NCBI GenBank assembly: GCA_903895005.1
Contig: CAITSH010000196.1
Span: 1-9,274, forward strand
From: an uncultured Pseudomonadota bacterium
GTDB lineage: Bacteria > Pseudomonadota > Gammaproteobacteria > Burkholderiales > SG8-39
Direction: 5' to 3'
DNA length: 9,274 nt
The position numbers and the translations under genes are program-made. Positions 1 to 8,772 of this stretch are shown here, in pieces. Below the pieces are notes generated by a model. The model was not told where the DNA came from. It did not search any database and saw nothing but the letters and a program-made list of their open reading frames with translations. The number at the start of each line of letters is the position of its first letter. Positions within the stretch are counted from its first letter, which is position 1.

Positions 1-832
1 TCCGCACACGCCTTCCCCCCTGGCGAGACAATGAAATTGGCGTGCTTTTCGGAAATACGCGCCCCGCCGATGGCAAAGCCCTTGAGGCCGGCCGTCTCGA
101 TCAGGCGCGCCGCATGGTCGCCCTCGGGATTGCGGAACACCGAGCCGGCATTGGGCAGGTTGAGCGGCTGCGAGGCGATGCGCTTGGCCAGCAATTCCTT
201 GATGCGCTCGCGCGAACGCGCGCCATCGCCCGCCTTGAAACGGAACCAGGCGGCGCTGAACCACTCTTCCTTGCCGGGTGTTGCGGCAACCTGCAGGGCC
301 GCATGTCGGTATCCCACCTCGTAGTCTGCGGGTGCGCGTTCGCGCAATTCACCGCTGCGTGTCATCACCTGCACACGCTCGACAAACTGCCAGGTTTCAG
401 AGCCATAGCATCCGGCATTCATGGCAAGGGCGCCGCCGACCGTTCCCGGAACGCCGGCGAGAAACTCTGCGCCCTCAAAGCCGTGTGTCGCGGCAAAGCG
501 GGCGACCTTGGGAGAGGCGACGCCGGCCTGAGCAAAGACCAGCCCGTCCTCAATCCGCGTCTGACCGTGCGAGGTGTGCATCAGCACCACCGTGCCGCGA
601 AACCCGCCGTCGCGCACCAGCAGGTTGCTGCCAAGGCCCGCAAACAAAACCGGTTCACCGGCCGGCAGCGAACGAAGGAACACGCACAAGTCTTCGATGT
701 CGGCCGGCACGTAAGCGCGCGCGGCGACACCGCCGACACGCCAGCTGACATGGCGCGCCATCGGCTCGTTGGCGCGCAGGCTGCCGCGCAGGGAGGCAGA
801 GGCGATGGCGATGGTGCGCAATTCGGCCATGT

Positions 833-836
<4 letters not shown>
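1..836 (-). CDS. murB: MurB, UDP-N-acetylenolpyruvoylglucosamine reductase, N-terminal part
   Basis: Cytoplasmic FAD flavoenzyme that uses NADPH to reduce UDP-GlcNAc-enolpyruvate to UDP-MurNAc. The first 278 codons are visible and the C-terminus runs off the left edge. FAD-binding part: SWRVGG (31-36), [15 protein letters not shown] (67-81) and [20 protein letters not shown] (123-142). Substrate part: DYEVGYRH (171-178), whose Tyr-Arg corresponds to the active-site pair of type I MurB, then [10 protein letters not shown] (228-237), where Ser232 is the catalytic proton donor, and [21 protein letters not shown] (250-270). The usual C-terminal catalytic Glu would lie outside the window. The ATG at 836 forms ATGA with the murC stop and has AGGA nearby; an ATG two codons later is an alternative. 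The final visible residues, SPGGKACA, are a little unlike the common family ending, but the frame is intact. Confidence 0.96.
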
Positions 837-2231
<1,395 letters not shown>

Positions 2232-2242
<11 letters not shown>

Positions 2243-2354
2243 CGCGCCTCCAAACGACCAGCGTGGCAAGACTCGCGGCGGCGGCACGTAAAACCCGTCC
2301 GCCGATGCCGGCGTGATGCAGGCGCTTGACCTGGTTGTTCCCCATGAACTTCAT
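2232..2354 (-). CDS. Small leader-like ORF (40 aa) repeating the start of MurC
   Basis: This 40-codon frame starts at an ATG overlapping the murG stop (ATGA), with GGAGG 7 nt upstream. It reads [20 protein letters not shown] and then an Ala-rich stretch, ending VVWRRDEA. Residues 9-19 ([11 protein letters not shown]) copy residues 5-15 of the downstream MurC ([11 protein letters not shown]), including the first part of its glycine-rich UDP-binding loop. Similarity stops there, so the product cannot be an enzyme. Its TAA (2234-2232) lies just inside murC, an 11-nt overlap past the murC ATG, so terminating ribosomes could re-initiate on murC. It may be a remnant of a partial duplication, a translational coupling leader, or both. 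I know of no described gene matching it. Confidence 0.45.
2247..2251 (-). promoter_or_regulatory. Shine-Dalgarno site of murC, short spacer
   Basis: GGAGG is followed by only four bases (CGCG) before the murC ATG at 2242, shorter than the usual 5-9. It supports that start over the in-frame GTG at 2287. The string GGAGG..CGC..GATGAAG resembles the murG-end context of the small ORF (GGAGG, TCGCCC, GATGAAG), consistent with a duplicated start region. Confidence 0.6.
2279..2304 (-). other. RNA hairpin in the murG-murC gap
   Basis: In the minus-strand transcript CGGCGGACG (2304-2296) pairs with CGU, a bulged G, and CCGCCG (2288-2279), around the 7-nt loop GGUUUUA. That gives nine base pairs, mostly G-C. 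No U-run follows, so it is not an intrinsic terminator. It ends 28 nt before the murC Shine-Dalgarno site and falls inside the small ORF, so ribosomes translating that ORF would unfold it. GC-rich DNA forms such stems easily, so a regulatory role is only a possibility. Confidence 0.4.
2299..2332. repeat. Direct repeat copy A (in the murG-murC gap)
   Basis: This 34-bp segment matches 2199-2232 at 30 of 34 positions, exactly 100 bp away. It includes 17 identical consecutive bases (2316-2332 against 2216-2232) and an 11-base identical block at the other end. The match keeps the codon phase and encodes VKRLH..GIGG in the small ORF. Such a match at this distance is very unlikely by chance, so a local duplication is inferred. 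Confidence 0.85.
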
Positions 2355-3412
2355 CGGGCGACCTCCACGCAGACCGCCGCGACATCGCGGGCCGCATCCG
2401 GCTTGGCCAGGGTGCGTGCATGTTCGGCCATGACCTGCAGCTTTGCGCGCGTAAGGCCGCCGAGCAGTTCTGCCAGGCGCTCCGGCGTAAAAATTTCCTG
2501 CGGGATCAGGTAGGCCGCGCCGGAATCAGCGAGGTATTTTGCGTTCGAGGTCTGGTGATCGTCGACGGCAAACGGAAAGGGCACGAGCACGCTCGCCGCA
2601 CCGACCGCAGCCAGCTCGGACACGGTGAGCGCGCCGGCGCGGCAGATCACCAGATCGGCCTTCGCGTAGGCGGCGGCCATGTCGTCGATGAAGGCCAACG
2701 CTTCGCCGTTGACCCCCGCCACCGCGTAATTGGCGCGCAGCGCATCAATATTTTTCGCGCCGGCCTGGTGTTTCACCTGCGGTCGCGCGGCGGCATCGAT
2801 CAGCGCCAGCGCACGCGGCACCGTCTCATTGAGCGCTTGGGCGCCAAGGCTGCCACCCACCACCAGGATTTGAAGCGGGCCGCTGCGCCCGGCAAATCGC
2901 GCGGCCGGCGCGGGCAAGGCGGTAATTTCGGCGCGCACCGGATTGCCGGTCAGCGTTGCCTTGGCAAGCGCGCCGGGGAAAGCCGCCAGCACCCGGTCGG
3001 CGATTTCGGCCAGAACCTTATTGGCAAGCCCGGCCACGGAATTCTGCTCATGCACGACCAGCGGACGGTTCAGCAGCGAGGCCATCATGCCACCGGGAAA
3101 GCTGATGTATCCGCCCATGCCAAGCACGACAGCCGGGTTTTCACGGCGTATCGCCACCGCGCTTTGCCAGAACGCCTTCAGCAGGCGCAGCGGCAACAGC
3201 AGCTTGGCCAGCAGGCCCTTGCCCCGCAAACCGGAAAAGTTCACCCACGCCATGGCGTATCCGCGCGCCGGCACCAGCTTTGCCTCCATGCTTCCGGGTA
3301 CGCCCATCCAAACCACGCGCCAGCCTTGAGCGGCAAGGCGGTCCGCCACGGCAAGCGCCGGGAAGACGTGACCACCGGTGCCTCCGGCCATGATCATGAT
3401 GGTCTTTTGCAC
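2351..3412 (-). CDS. murG: MurG, lipid II synthase (GlcNAc transferase)
   Basis: Peripheral inner-membrane glycosyltransferase (GT28 family, GT-B fold) that moves GlcNAc from UDP-GlcNAc to lipid I, giving lipid II. It is 353 aa (E. coli 355). N-terminal acceptor-binding domain: [12 protein letters not shown] (10-21), the glycine-rich loop, and HEQN (121-124). C-terminal donor domain: GGSLGAQ (186-192), [10 protein letters not shown] (257-266) and [14 protein letters not shown] (278-291), which bind UDP-GlcNAc. The start is a GTG at 3412, giving [11 protein letters not shown], which matches the usual first beta strand; a weak GACGGA precedes it. An ATG at 3397 would remove five residues and part of that strand, but would be coupled to the small upstream ORF. 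The stop TGA overlaps an ATG in an ATGA, which opens the murC-like small ORF rather than murC itself. Confidence 0.97.
   Translation of the reverse strand: MQKTIMIMAGGTGGHVFPALAVADRLAAQGWRVVWMGVPGSMEAKLVPARGYAMAWVNFSGLRGKGLLAKLLLPLRLLKAFWQSAVAIRRENPAVVLGMGGYISFPGGMMASLLNRPLVVHEQNSVAGLANKVLAEIADRVLAAFPGALAKATLTGNPVRAEITALPAPAARFAGRSGPLQILVVGGSLGAQALNETVPRALALIDAAARPQVKHQAGAKNIDALRANYAVAGVNGEALAFIDDMAAAYAKADLVICRAGALTVSELAAVGAASVLVPFPFAVDDHQTSNAKYLADSGAAYLIPQEIFTPERLAELLGGLTRAKLQVMAEHARTLAKPDAARDVAAVCVEVAR
2362..2366 (-). promoter_or_regulatory. Shine-Dalgarno site of the murC-like small ORF
   Basis: GGAGG within the last codons of murG lies 7 nt upstream of the ATG at 2354. This is near-ideal spacing and better than that of the working murC start. 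It is the main sign that the small ORF after murG is, or once was, a true translation start. Confidence 0.6.
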
Positions 3413-3528
3413 GTGGTCGCGTCCGTCAATGCCCGCACCTCGGACATGGCAATCGACCGGAAACCCGCACCAGGCGAGGGTTTCCAGCCATTCGTTTGGC
3501 TTATCGAGCTGAACATGAAAGCCTTCAT
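3394..3528 (-). CDS. Possible small ORF (44 codons) bridging ftsW and murG
   Basis: An ATG at 3528 forms an ATGA overlap with the ftsW stop and opens a 44-codon frame ([15 protein letters not shown]...). Its TGA (3396-3394) forms another ATGA with an in-frame ATG inside the murG 5' end, 15 nt after the assigned GTG start. I see no Shine-Dalgarno sequence before it, no recognisable domain and no signal peptide or membrane segment. Third-position GC is not clearly better than in the alternative frame. It may be chance, or a short coupling ORF that carries ribosomes from ftsW into murG across the gap. The peptide itself need not have a function. It overlaps a strong RNA hairpin (3457-3487). Confidence 0.2.
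   Translation of the reverse strand: MKAFMFSSISQTNGWKPSPGAGFRSIAMSEVRALTDATTCKRPS
3457..3487 (-). other. RNA hairpin in the ftsW-murG gap
   Basis: In the minus-strand transcript GGAAACCC (3485-3478) pairs perfectly with GGGTTTCC (3466-3459). The stem extends outward by a U-G and a C-G pair. Past one mismatch, three more pairs (one a G-U wobble) close a 3-nt loop. No run of U follows, so it is not a standard intrinsic terminator. It lies about 45 nt upstream of the murG start, in the first non-tight junction after murE-ftsW. Possible roles are mRNA processing or stability, or modulation of murG expression; none is shown by the sequence. Confidence 0.55.
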
Positions 3529-4748
3529 GCCGGCTGACCGCGCATCATTGCGCGGTTCTCGTAATCAATTCGCATCAGGATGGCGAGTGCGATGCAGTTG
3601 GCAAGGATGCCGCTGCCGCCAAAACTCATCAGTGGCAGCGTGAGTCCTTTGGTCGGCAGCACGCCCATGTTCACGCCCATGTTGATCAGCGTCTGCACAC
3701 CCAGCCACAGCGCGATGCCCTGCGCAACCAGCGCCGAGAACGGGCGCTCGAGCGCAACCGCCTGGCGGCCTATGGCAAAGGCGCGCAGTATAAGCACGGT
3801 AAAGAGCAGCAGCACGACGATGACACCGGCAAGGCCGAGTTCCTCGGCGATCACCGCCAGCAGGAAGTCCGTGTGCGCCTCGGGGAGGTAAAAGAGTTTT
3901 TCGACGCTGGCACCGAGCCCCACGCCAAACCACTCGCCGCGACCGAATGCGATCAGCGCGTGCGACAACTGATAGCCCTTCCCGTAGGCGTCGGCCCAGG
4001 GATCCATGAAACCGAAAATGCGCTGCATGCGATAAGGCGATGTCAGCACCAGCAGCGCAAAGCCCGCGCCGAGCAGCACGATCAGCCCCGCAAACCAGCG
4101 TGCGTTCATGCCGCCAAGGAACAGGATGCCCATGGCGATGCAGGTGATCACCACAAAAGCGCCGAAATCCGGCTCGCGCAGCAGCAGCCAGCCCACCACC
4201 AGCATCACCGACAGCATCGGCAGCAGGCCCTTCTTGAAACTGTGCATCAGCGCCGACTTGCGCACGGTGTAGTCGGCGGCGTAGATCACCGCGGCAAGCT
4301 TCATGAACTCGGAGGGCTGCAGTGTGATGACAAACAGCGAAATCCAGCGCCGCGCGCCGTTCACCTCCCGCCCAACGTGCGGGATAAGCACCAGCAGCAG
4401 CAGGACCCCGCCGCCGACGAACAGCCAGGGTGCCATTTGCTGCCAGGCACGCATCGGTACCTGGAACGCAATCATGGCGGCGGTCAGGCTGAAGGCAAGG
4501 AACAGCGCGTGGCGCACCAGGAAGTAAGTCGGCTGATATCCGGTGAAACGGCTTGCCTCCGCCGTGGCGATCGAAGCCGAATAGACCATCACCATGCCCA
4601 TCACGAGCAGGCTCATTGCCGTCCACACCGTACCGGCGTCGTATTCGGCGACCTCGGCGCGACCGTTTCCATGGGCACCGAGAACGCCACCATGCCACGC
4701 CCGCGGCGTATCAAGGAGGCGCGTGTTGCCGTTATTGCGGCTGAACAT
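3525..4748 (-). CDS. ftsW: FtsW, septal SEDS peptidoglycan glycosyltransferase
   Basis: Inner-membrane SEDS-family polymerase that joins lipid II into glycan strands at the division septum, partnered with the class B PBP FtsI. At 407 aa it is close to E. coli FtsW (414). About 40 polar cytoplasmic N-terminal residues precede roughly ten membrane segments. Motifs: NGARRWI (130-136), QPSE (144-147), REPDFG (191-196) and LPEAHTDF (288-295). Asp294 corresponds to the essential SEDS aspartate (E. coli FtsW D297). The C-terminal block is [16 protein letters not shown] (365-380). Location in the dcw cluster separates it from its paralogue RodA. The ATG at 4748 has GGGA six nt upstream (GCGGGATGGCCC before ATG) and overlaps the murD end by 17 nt. 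The frame stays open upstream, but there it duplicates murD coding sequence and looks nothing like FtsW. A 112-nt gap follows before murG, unlike the tight junctions upstream. Confidence 0.96.
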   Translation of the reverse strand: MFSRNNGNTRLLDTPRAWHGGVLGAHGNGRAEVAEYDAGTVWTAMSLLVMGMVMVYSASIATAEASRFTGYQPTYFLVRHALFLAFSLTAAMIAFQVPMRAWQQMAPWLFVGGGVLLLLVLIPHVGREVNGARRWISLFVITLQPSEFMKLAAVIYAADYTVRKSALMHSFKKGLLPMLSVMLVVGWLLLREPDFGAFVVITCIAMGILFLGGMNARWFAGLIVLLGAGFALLVLTSPYRMQRIFGFMDPWADAYGKGYQLSHALIAFGRGEWFGVGLGASVEKLFYLPEAHTDFLLAVIAEELGLAGVIVVLLLFTVLILRAFAIGRQAVALERPFSALVAQGIALWLGVQTLINMGVNMGVLPTKGLTLPLMSFGGSGILANCIALAILMRIDYENRAMMRGQPA

Positions 4749-6180
4749 GGGCCATCCCGCGCGCCGCGGCGGCAAACACTTCGCCGCGGTGCTTGTAATT
4801 ATCGAACATGTCGAAGCTCGCGCACGCCGGCGAGAGCAGGACTGCGTCGCCTTTTTGCGCCAGCCGGAACGCGGTTTCCACCGCCTCGTCCATGCCACCG
4901 GCGCGCACGAGCGGCACGCCGCTGCCGGCGATGGCCGCTTCTATCAGCGCGGCGTCGCGGCCGATGAGGACCACGGCGCGCGCGCCCTGCGCCACCGCGG
5001 CGCGCAGCGGCGAGAAGTCCTGGGCCTTTCCCACACCGCCCGCGATCAGCACCAGCCTCGCGTGCTGGCCCTGTCCCGATCCTGCCAGTCCGGCGAGCGC
5101 CGCCACCGTGGAGCCGACGTTGGTGCCCTTGGAATCGTCGTAGAACACCACGCCTGCATGCTCTGCGACGCGCTCGACGCGGTGCGGCAGACCCTTGAAC
5201 GCCTCGATGGCAGCAAGAAGCGGCGTGTACGGCAGCGAAATGGCGCGGCACAGTGCCAGCGCAGCCAGTGCGTTGGCGGCATTGTGCAACCCGGGCAGAG
5301 TCATGTCCGAAAGCGGTATCAATGGGGTCGTGCCCTGCGCGAGGCAGGGCCGGCCGTTTTGTTCGAGCAGGCCGAAGTCGTCAAGGCCGTGCGGTGCGTC
5401 AAGTCCGAAGCTGAACAGACGCCGACCCTTGCGTGCCATCGCCATCACCTGCGCGTCGCCGCGGTTGAGCACCTGCACGCCCTCGCCATCAAAGATGCTC
5501 GCCTTGGCCGCGGCGTACGCGGACATGCCGTCGTGACGGTCAAGATGGTCTTCGGAAAGATTGAGGACCGTTGCGGCATCGGCGGCCAGGCTGCTTGTCG
5601 TTTCAAGCTGGAAGCTCGACAACTCGAGCACCCACAATTCGGGCATGCGACTCGCATCAAGGCAGGCCATCATCGCGTCAAGCGCGGCCGGCCCGATGTT
5701 GCCCGCGACCTCGCAGGCGGTTCCGGCGCGGTGGCACATCGCCCCGGCCAGCGCCGTCACCGTGGTCTTGCCATTGGTGCCGGTCACCGCAAGCACCTTG
5801 GGTGGCGTGAAAGAGGCCGGACGGCGCGACCACAGCGCGGCATCGCGTATCGCACGCGCGAACAATTCAATATCACCCATCACCGGCACGCCGCGCGCGG
5901 CGGCCTCGCGCACCAGCGGCTCGGACGGCGCAATGCCGGGGCTGATGGCGATCATGTCGACGCCCGCAAAGCTTGCCGCCTTCCAAGCGCCCGCATGCAC
6001 CTCGGCTCCCGGCAGTTCGCGCGCGAGCGCATCGGCGTGCGGCGGCACATCGCGGCTATCGGCCACGCGCACCGTGGCGCCGCAACGCGACAGCCACCGC
6101 GCCATGGAATAGCCGGTGTCGCCAAGCCCCAGCACGAGCGCGTTTTTGCCGGCAAGCTGCATGTGGCCCGTCGCGCTCAT
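4732..6180 (-). CDS. murD: MurD, UDP-MurNAc-L-alanine--D-glutamate ligase
   Basis: Cytoplasmic ATP-dependent ligase that adds D-Glu to UDP-MurNAc-L-Ala. With the start at 6180 it is 482 aa, longer than E. coli MurD (438). The extra length is partly at the N-terminus and partly a loop around residues 110-128, before the ATPase domain. Motifs: [13 protein letters not shown] (11-23) in the Rossmann-like domain, SPGI (80-83), P-loop GTNGKTT (134-140), GNIG (160-163), LELSSFQL (185-192), [10 protein letters not shown] (207-216), LPHRVE (331-336), YDDSKGTN (347-354) and [11 protein letters not shown] (449-459), the last very characteristic of MurD. The ATG at 6180 makes an ATGA overlap with the mraY stop. 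The in-frame ATG at 6162 (MQLAGKN) fits homologue length about as well. Neither has a strong Shine-Dalgarno sequence. The 3' end overlaps ftsW by 17 nt. Confidence 0.97.
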   Translation of the reverse strand: MSATGHMQLAGKNALVLGLGDTGYSMARWLSRCGATVRVADSRDVPPHADALARELPGAEVHAGAWKAASFAGVDMIAISPGIAPSEPLVREAAARGVPVMGDIELFARAIRDAALWSRRPASFTPPKVLAVTGTNGKTTVTALAGAMCHRAGTACEVAGNIGPAALDAMMACLDASRMPELWVLELSSFQLETTSSLAADAATVLNLSEDHLDRHDGMSAYAAAKASIFDGEGVQVLNRGDAQVMAMARKGRRLFSFGLDAPHGLDDFGLLEQNGRPCLAQGTTPLIPLSDMTLPGLHNAANALAALALCRAISLPYTPLLAAIEAFKGLPHRVERVAEHAGVVFYDDSKGTNVGSTVAALAGLAGSGQGQHARLVLIAGGVGKAQDFSPLRAAVAQGARAVVLIGRDAALIEAAIAGSGVPLVRAGGMDEAVETAFRLAQKGDAVLLSPACASFDMFDNYKHRGEVFAAAARGMAHVQPQ

Positions 6181-7331
6181 CTGAGTTTGAGGGTCGACAA
6201 GCCAAACAACACAAGCATCATGGTGATGATCCAGAAACGGATGACGACCTGCGATTCTTTCCACCCGCCCAGCTCATAGTGATGGTGCAGCGGCGCCATC
6301 CTGAAAATGCGCTTGCCGCCGGTGGCCTTGAAATACATCACCTGCAACATCACCGACATCGTCTCGGCGACAAACACACCGCCCATGATGAACAGAACGA
6401 TTTCCTGGCGCGTGATGATCGCGACCGTTCCGAGGGCCGCGCCTATCGACAAGGCCCCCACGTCGCCCATGAACACCTCGGCCGGATAGGCGTTGAACCA
6501 CAGGAAGCCCAGGCCCGCACCGGCCAGCGCGGCACAGAACACCGTCAATTCGCCTGCGCCCGGAATGTAGGGAAACAACAGATACTTGGCGTAGACCGAG
6601 TTACCCACCACGTAGGCGAAAATCCCCAGTGCGCTACCCACCATCACCGCCGGCATGATGGCGAGTCCGTCGAGGCCGTCGGTGAGGTTCACCGCATTGG
6701 AGGTCCCGACGATCACCAGGTAGCACAGCGTGATGAAACCGAACACGCCCAGTGGATAGGCAACGTTCTTGAAAAACGGCACGATCAGGTCGGCCTTGGG
6801 CGGCAGGTCCATCAGGAAGCCGCTTTGCACCCATTGCATGAACAACTCGATCAGCTTGGCGTTCGAGGGCGCGGGCACGGCAAAGGCGAGGTAAACCGCC
6901 GCGCTGATCCCGATCAGCGACTGCCAGAAAAATTTTGAGCGTGCCGACAGACCCTTCGGATTGCGGTAGACCACCTTGCGGTAGTCATCAACCCAGCCGA
7001 TGGCGCCGAACCCGAAGGTCACCACCAGCACCGCCCATACAAAGCGGTTGGAAAGATCCGACCACAGCAGCGTGGCGATCAGCATCGAGATCAACACCAG
7101 CGCGCCGCCCATGGTCGGCGTGCCGGCCTTGGTCAGATGCGACTTGGGACCGTCATCACGCACCGACTGGCCAATCTTGTAGGCCGTGAGTTTGCGAATC
7201 ACCAGCGGACCGGTGATGAGCGAAATCGCCAGCGCCGTGAGACAGGCTAGCACCGCGCGCAGCGTGATGTAATTGAACACGCTGAACGCGCGGTAGTCCG
7301 ATGACAGCCATTGGGCGAGATCAAGCAACAT
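6177..7331 (-). CDS. mraY: MraY, phospho-MurNAc-pentapeptide transferase
   Basis: Integral inner-membrane enzyme that transfers phospho-MurNAc-pentapeptide from UDP to undecaprenyl phosphate, giving lipid I. It is 384 aa (E. coli 360), within the range seen in betaproteobacteria, and has the expected series of about ten hydrophobic segments. Family motifs in order: KAGTPTMGG (68-76); DDYRK (115-119), with the catalytic and Mg-binding aspartate pair; NLTDGLDG (215-222); FMGD (287-290), with the third key Asp; and [13 protein letters not shown] (347-359), the histidine loop contacting substrate. The ATG at 7331 is one base after the murF TAG. AAAGGGAG (7347-7340) inside the murF end is a suitable ribosome-binding site with an 8-nt spacer. 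The stop TGA overlaps the first start codon of murD in an ATGA. Confidence 0.98.
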   Translation of the reverse strand: MLLDLAQWLSSDYRAFSVFNYITLRAVLACLTALAISLITGPLVIRKLTAYKIGQSVRDDGPKSHLTKAGTPTMGGALVLISMLIATLLWSDLSNRFVWAVLVVTFGFGAIGWVDDYRKVVYRNPKGLSARSKFFWQSLIGISAAVYLAFAVPAPSNAKLIELFMQWVQSGFLMDLPPKADLIVPFFKNVAYPLGVFGFITLCYLVIVGTSNAVNLTDGLDGLAIMPAVMVGSALGIFAYVVGNSVYAKYLLFPYIPGAGELTVFCAALAGAGLGFLWFNAYPAEVFMGDVGALSIGAALGTVAIITRQEIVLFIMGGVFVAETMSVMLQVMYFKATGGKRIFRMAPLHHHYELGGWKESQVVIRFWIITMMLVLFGLSTLKLR

Positions 7332-7332
7332 G

Positions 7333-8772
7333 CTATTGGCTCCCTTTCATCGCGGGGGTCGCTTTTGTATTCTTGTTGTCCGCATTTTCACCACCGACGA
7401 GTGCCGCCACGACGCGCTCCATTTTCATGAAGCGCGAACCCTTGACAAGGAAGGTCGGTTTGGCGGCACGCTCCATCTGGACAGCGGCGAGCGCACCCTC
7501 GATTCCGTCAAAATGCGTCGCGCCCTCGCCAAATCCGCCGGCAGCGGCGCGCGTCATGTCTCCCAGCAGCAACAGGCTGTCGATGCCCCGATCCTTGGCA
7601 TAGCGGCCGACTTCGGCATGGAATTCATCGCCCTTGTCGCCCACCTCGCCCATGTCACCGAGCACCAGCACACGCCGGCCGGCGAAGCGCGCCAGCACGT
7701 CGATGGCCGCGCGTACCGAATCGGGGTTGGCGTTGTAGCTGTCGTCGATCACGACAAGGCCGTCGGGGCCGGATTTCATTTGCATGCGGCCCTTGACCGC
7801 AGCGAAGGCCGAAAGCCCGCGCGCCACCGCCTCCAGGCTCGCCCCGGCCGCTGTGGATGCGGCTGCGGCGGCCACCGCGTTGCGCACGTTATGCACGCCG
7901 GCCACCTGCAGGCTGAATCGTACAGCTCCCTCGGGCGAGGACAAATCGATGTCGCTGCCAAAATCGTGCAGCGCATAACGCCCGGTCACGACGGCCGGAT
8001 TTTCAATGCCAAAATCGCGCACCGCACGTGAGCCGTTGAGCTTGCGCCAGAACGAGGCGTAATCGTCGTCGGCATTGATCACCGCGGTGCCCGCCTGTGG
8101 CAGCAACTTGAAAAGGTCGCCGTGTTCGGCCGCCACATCGGCCACCGACTTCATGAATTCCTGGTGTTCGCGCTGCGCGTTGTTGACCAGGCCCACCGTG
8201 GGTTGCGCGATCGCGGCAAGGCCCGCGGTCTCACCCGGGTGGTTCATGCCGATCTCGATCGCCGCGACATGGTGGCTGCGGCGCAAACGCAGGAGCGTCA
8301 GCGGCAGGCCGATGTCGTTATTCAGGTTGCCCTCGGTGGAAAGCGTGTGCTCGGCGCCCCAGTGCTCGCGCAAGATCGCGGCGATCATTTCCTTCACCGT
8401 GGTCTTGCCGTTCGAACCGGTGATGGCAATAACCGGAATATCAAAACGACCACGCCAGTGCGCCGCGAGTCGGCCAAGACCCTCGCGGGTGTCCTGCACC
8501 ACGATGCAGGGCAGGCCGCAGTTTTCGGCGGCTCCACCCGCTTCAGCCGCGCGTTCGTCCACCATGGCCGCGGCGGCGCCGCGCGCCCTCGCGGCGGCGA
8601 TAAATGCGTGACCATCAAAATTGTCGCCGCGCAGCGCAACGAACAGCGCCCCCTCGGGTACCGTGCGCGTATCGGTGGAGACCGACGCGAAGCGCGCATC
8701 CAGGCTGCCGCCCACCCCGATACCCATGGGGCGCGCGCCAAGAGCAGTCACCGCTTCGCCCACACTCATCAT
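7333..8772 (-). CDS. murF: MurF, UDP-MurNAc-tripeptide D-alanyl-D-alanine ligase
   Basis: Cytoplasmic ATP-dependent ligase that adds the D-Ala-D-Ala dipeptide to UDP-MurNAc-tripeptide, completing the pentapeptide precursor. The product is 479 aa, somewhat longer than the 452 aa of E. coli MurF. N-terminal substrate-binding domain: STDTR (32-36) and GDNFDGH (49-55). Central ATPase domain: P-loop GSNGKTTVK (119-127), EIGMNHPGE (173-181), [10 protein letters not shown] (197-206) and HNVRNA (294-299). C-terminal domain: KGRM (327-330), DDSYNANP (343-350), GDMGEVG (372-378) and VKGSR (443-447). The last 15 residues are a low-complexity polar tail. The ATG at 8772 is chosen because it forms ATGA with the murE stop and has GGGAGG six nt upstream; a second ATG follows at once, so the start could be one codon later. 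The gene ends 1 nt before mraY. Confidence 0.97.
   Translation of the reverse strand: MMSVGEAVTALGARPMGIGVGGSLDARFASVSTDTRTVPEGALFVALRGDNFDGHAFIAAARARGAAAAMVDERAAEAGGAAENCGLPCIVVQDTREGLGRLAAHWRGRFDIPVIAITGSNGKTTVKEMIAAILREHWGAEHTLSTEGNLNNDIGLPLTLLRLRRSHHVAAIEIGMNHPGETAGLAAIAQPTVGLVNNAQREHQEFMKSVADVAAEHGDLFKLLPQAGTAVINADDDYASFWRKLNGSRAVRDFGIENPAVVTGRYALHDFGSDIDLSSPEGAVRFSLQVAGVHNVRNAVAAAAASTAAGASLEAVARGLSAFAAVKGRMQMKSGPDGLVVIDDSYNANPDSVRAAIDVLARFAGRRVLVLGDMGEVGDKGDEFHAEVGRYAKDRGIDSLLLLGDMTRAAAGGFGEGATHFDGIEGALAAVQMERAAKPTFLVKGSRFMKMERVVAALVGGENADNKNTKATPAMKGSQ

Noticed and set aside
15..20. Run of six identical bases near the left edge as a possible frameshift in murB
   Set aside because: The frame reads through it as SPGGKACA, compatible with the MurB C-terminal region. 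There is too little sequence left to argue for a frameshift.
2243..2287. murC start at GTG 2287
   Set aside because: It adds 15 residues ([15 protein letters not shown]) not expected in MurC. The ATG at 2242 has a GGAGG and gives the standard N-terminus.
3457..3487. Intrinsic terminator after ftsW
   Set aside because: The hairpin is strong but no U-run follows it, and the genes downstream continue the same pathway on the same strand.
2420..3643. 407-codon open frame on the plus strand, antisense to murG and the ftsW end
   Set aside because: Same reasoning: shadow of conserved minus-strand genes, biased composition, no motif and no sensible ribosome-binding site.
4749..4898. Upstream extension of ftsW by 50 codons into murD
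   Set aside because: The added residues are Arg-rich and come from murD in another frame. The start at 4748 gives a normal FtsW length and has a usable ribosome-binding site.
6181..6264. Upstream extension of murD to a GTG at 6264
   Set aside because: It would add 28 residues translated from the mraY 3' end in another frame, unlike any MurD N-terminus. The ATGA-linked ATG at 6180 is better.
4594..6279. 561-codon open frame on the plus strand, antisense to murD and the ends of its neighbours
   Set aside because: It is fully antisense to recognisable genes, and its product is rich in His, Arg, Gln and Gly with no domain. GC-rich coding DNA commonly produces such open shadows.
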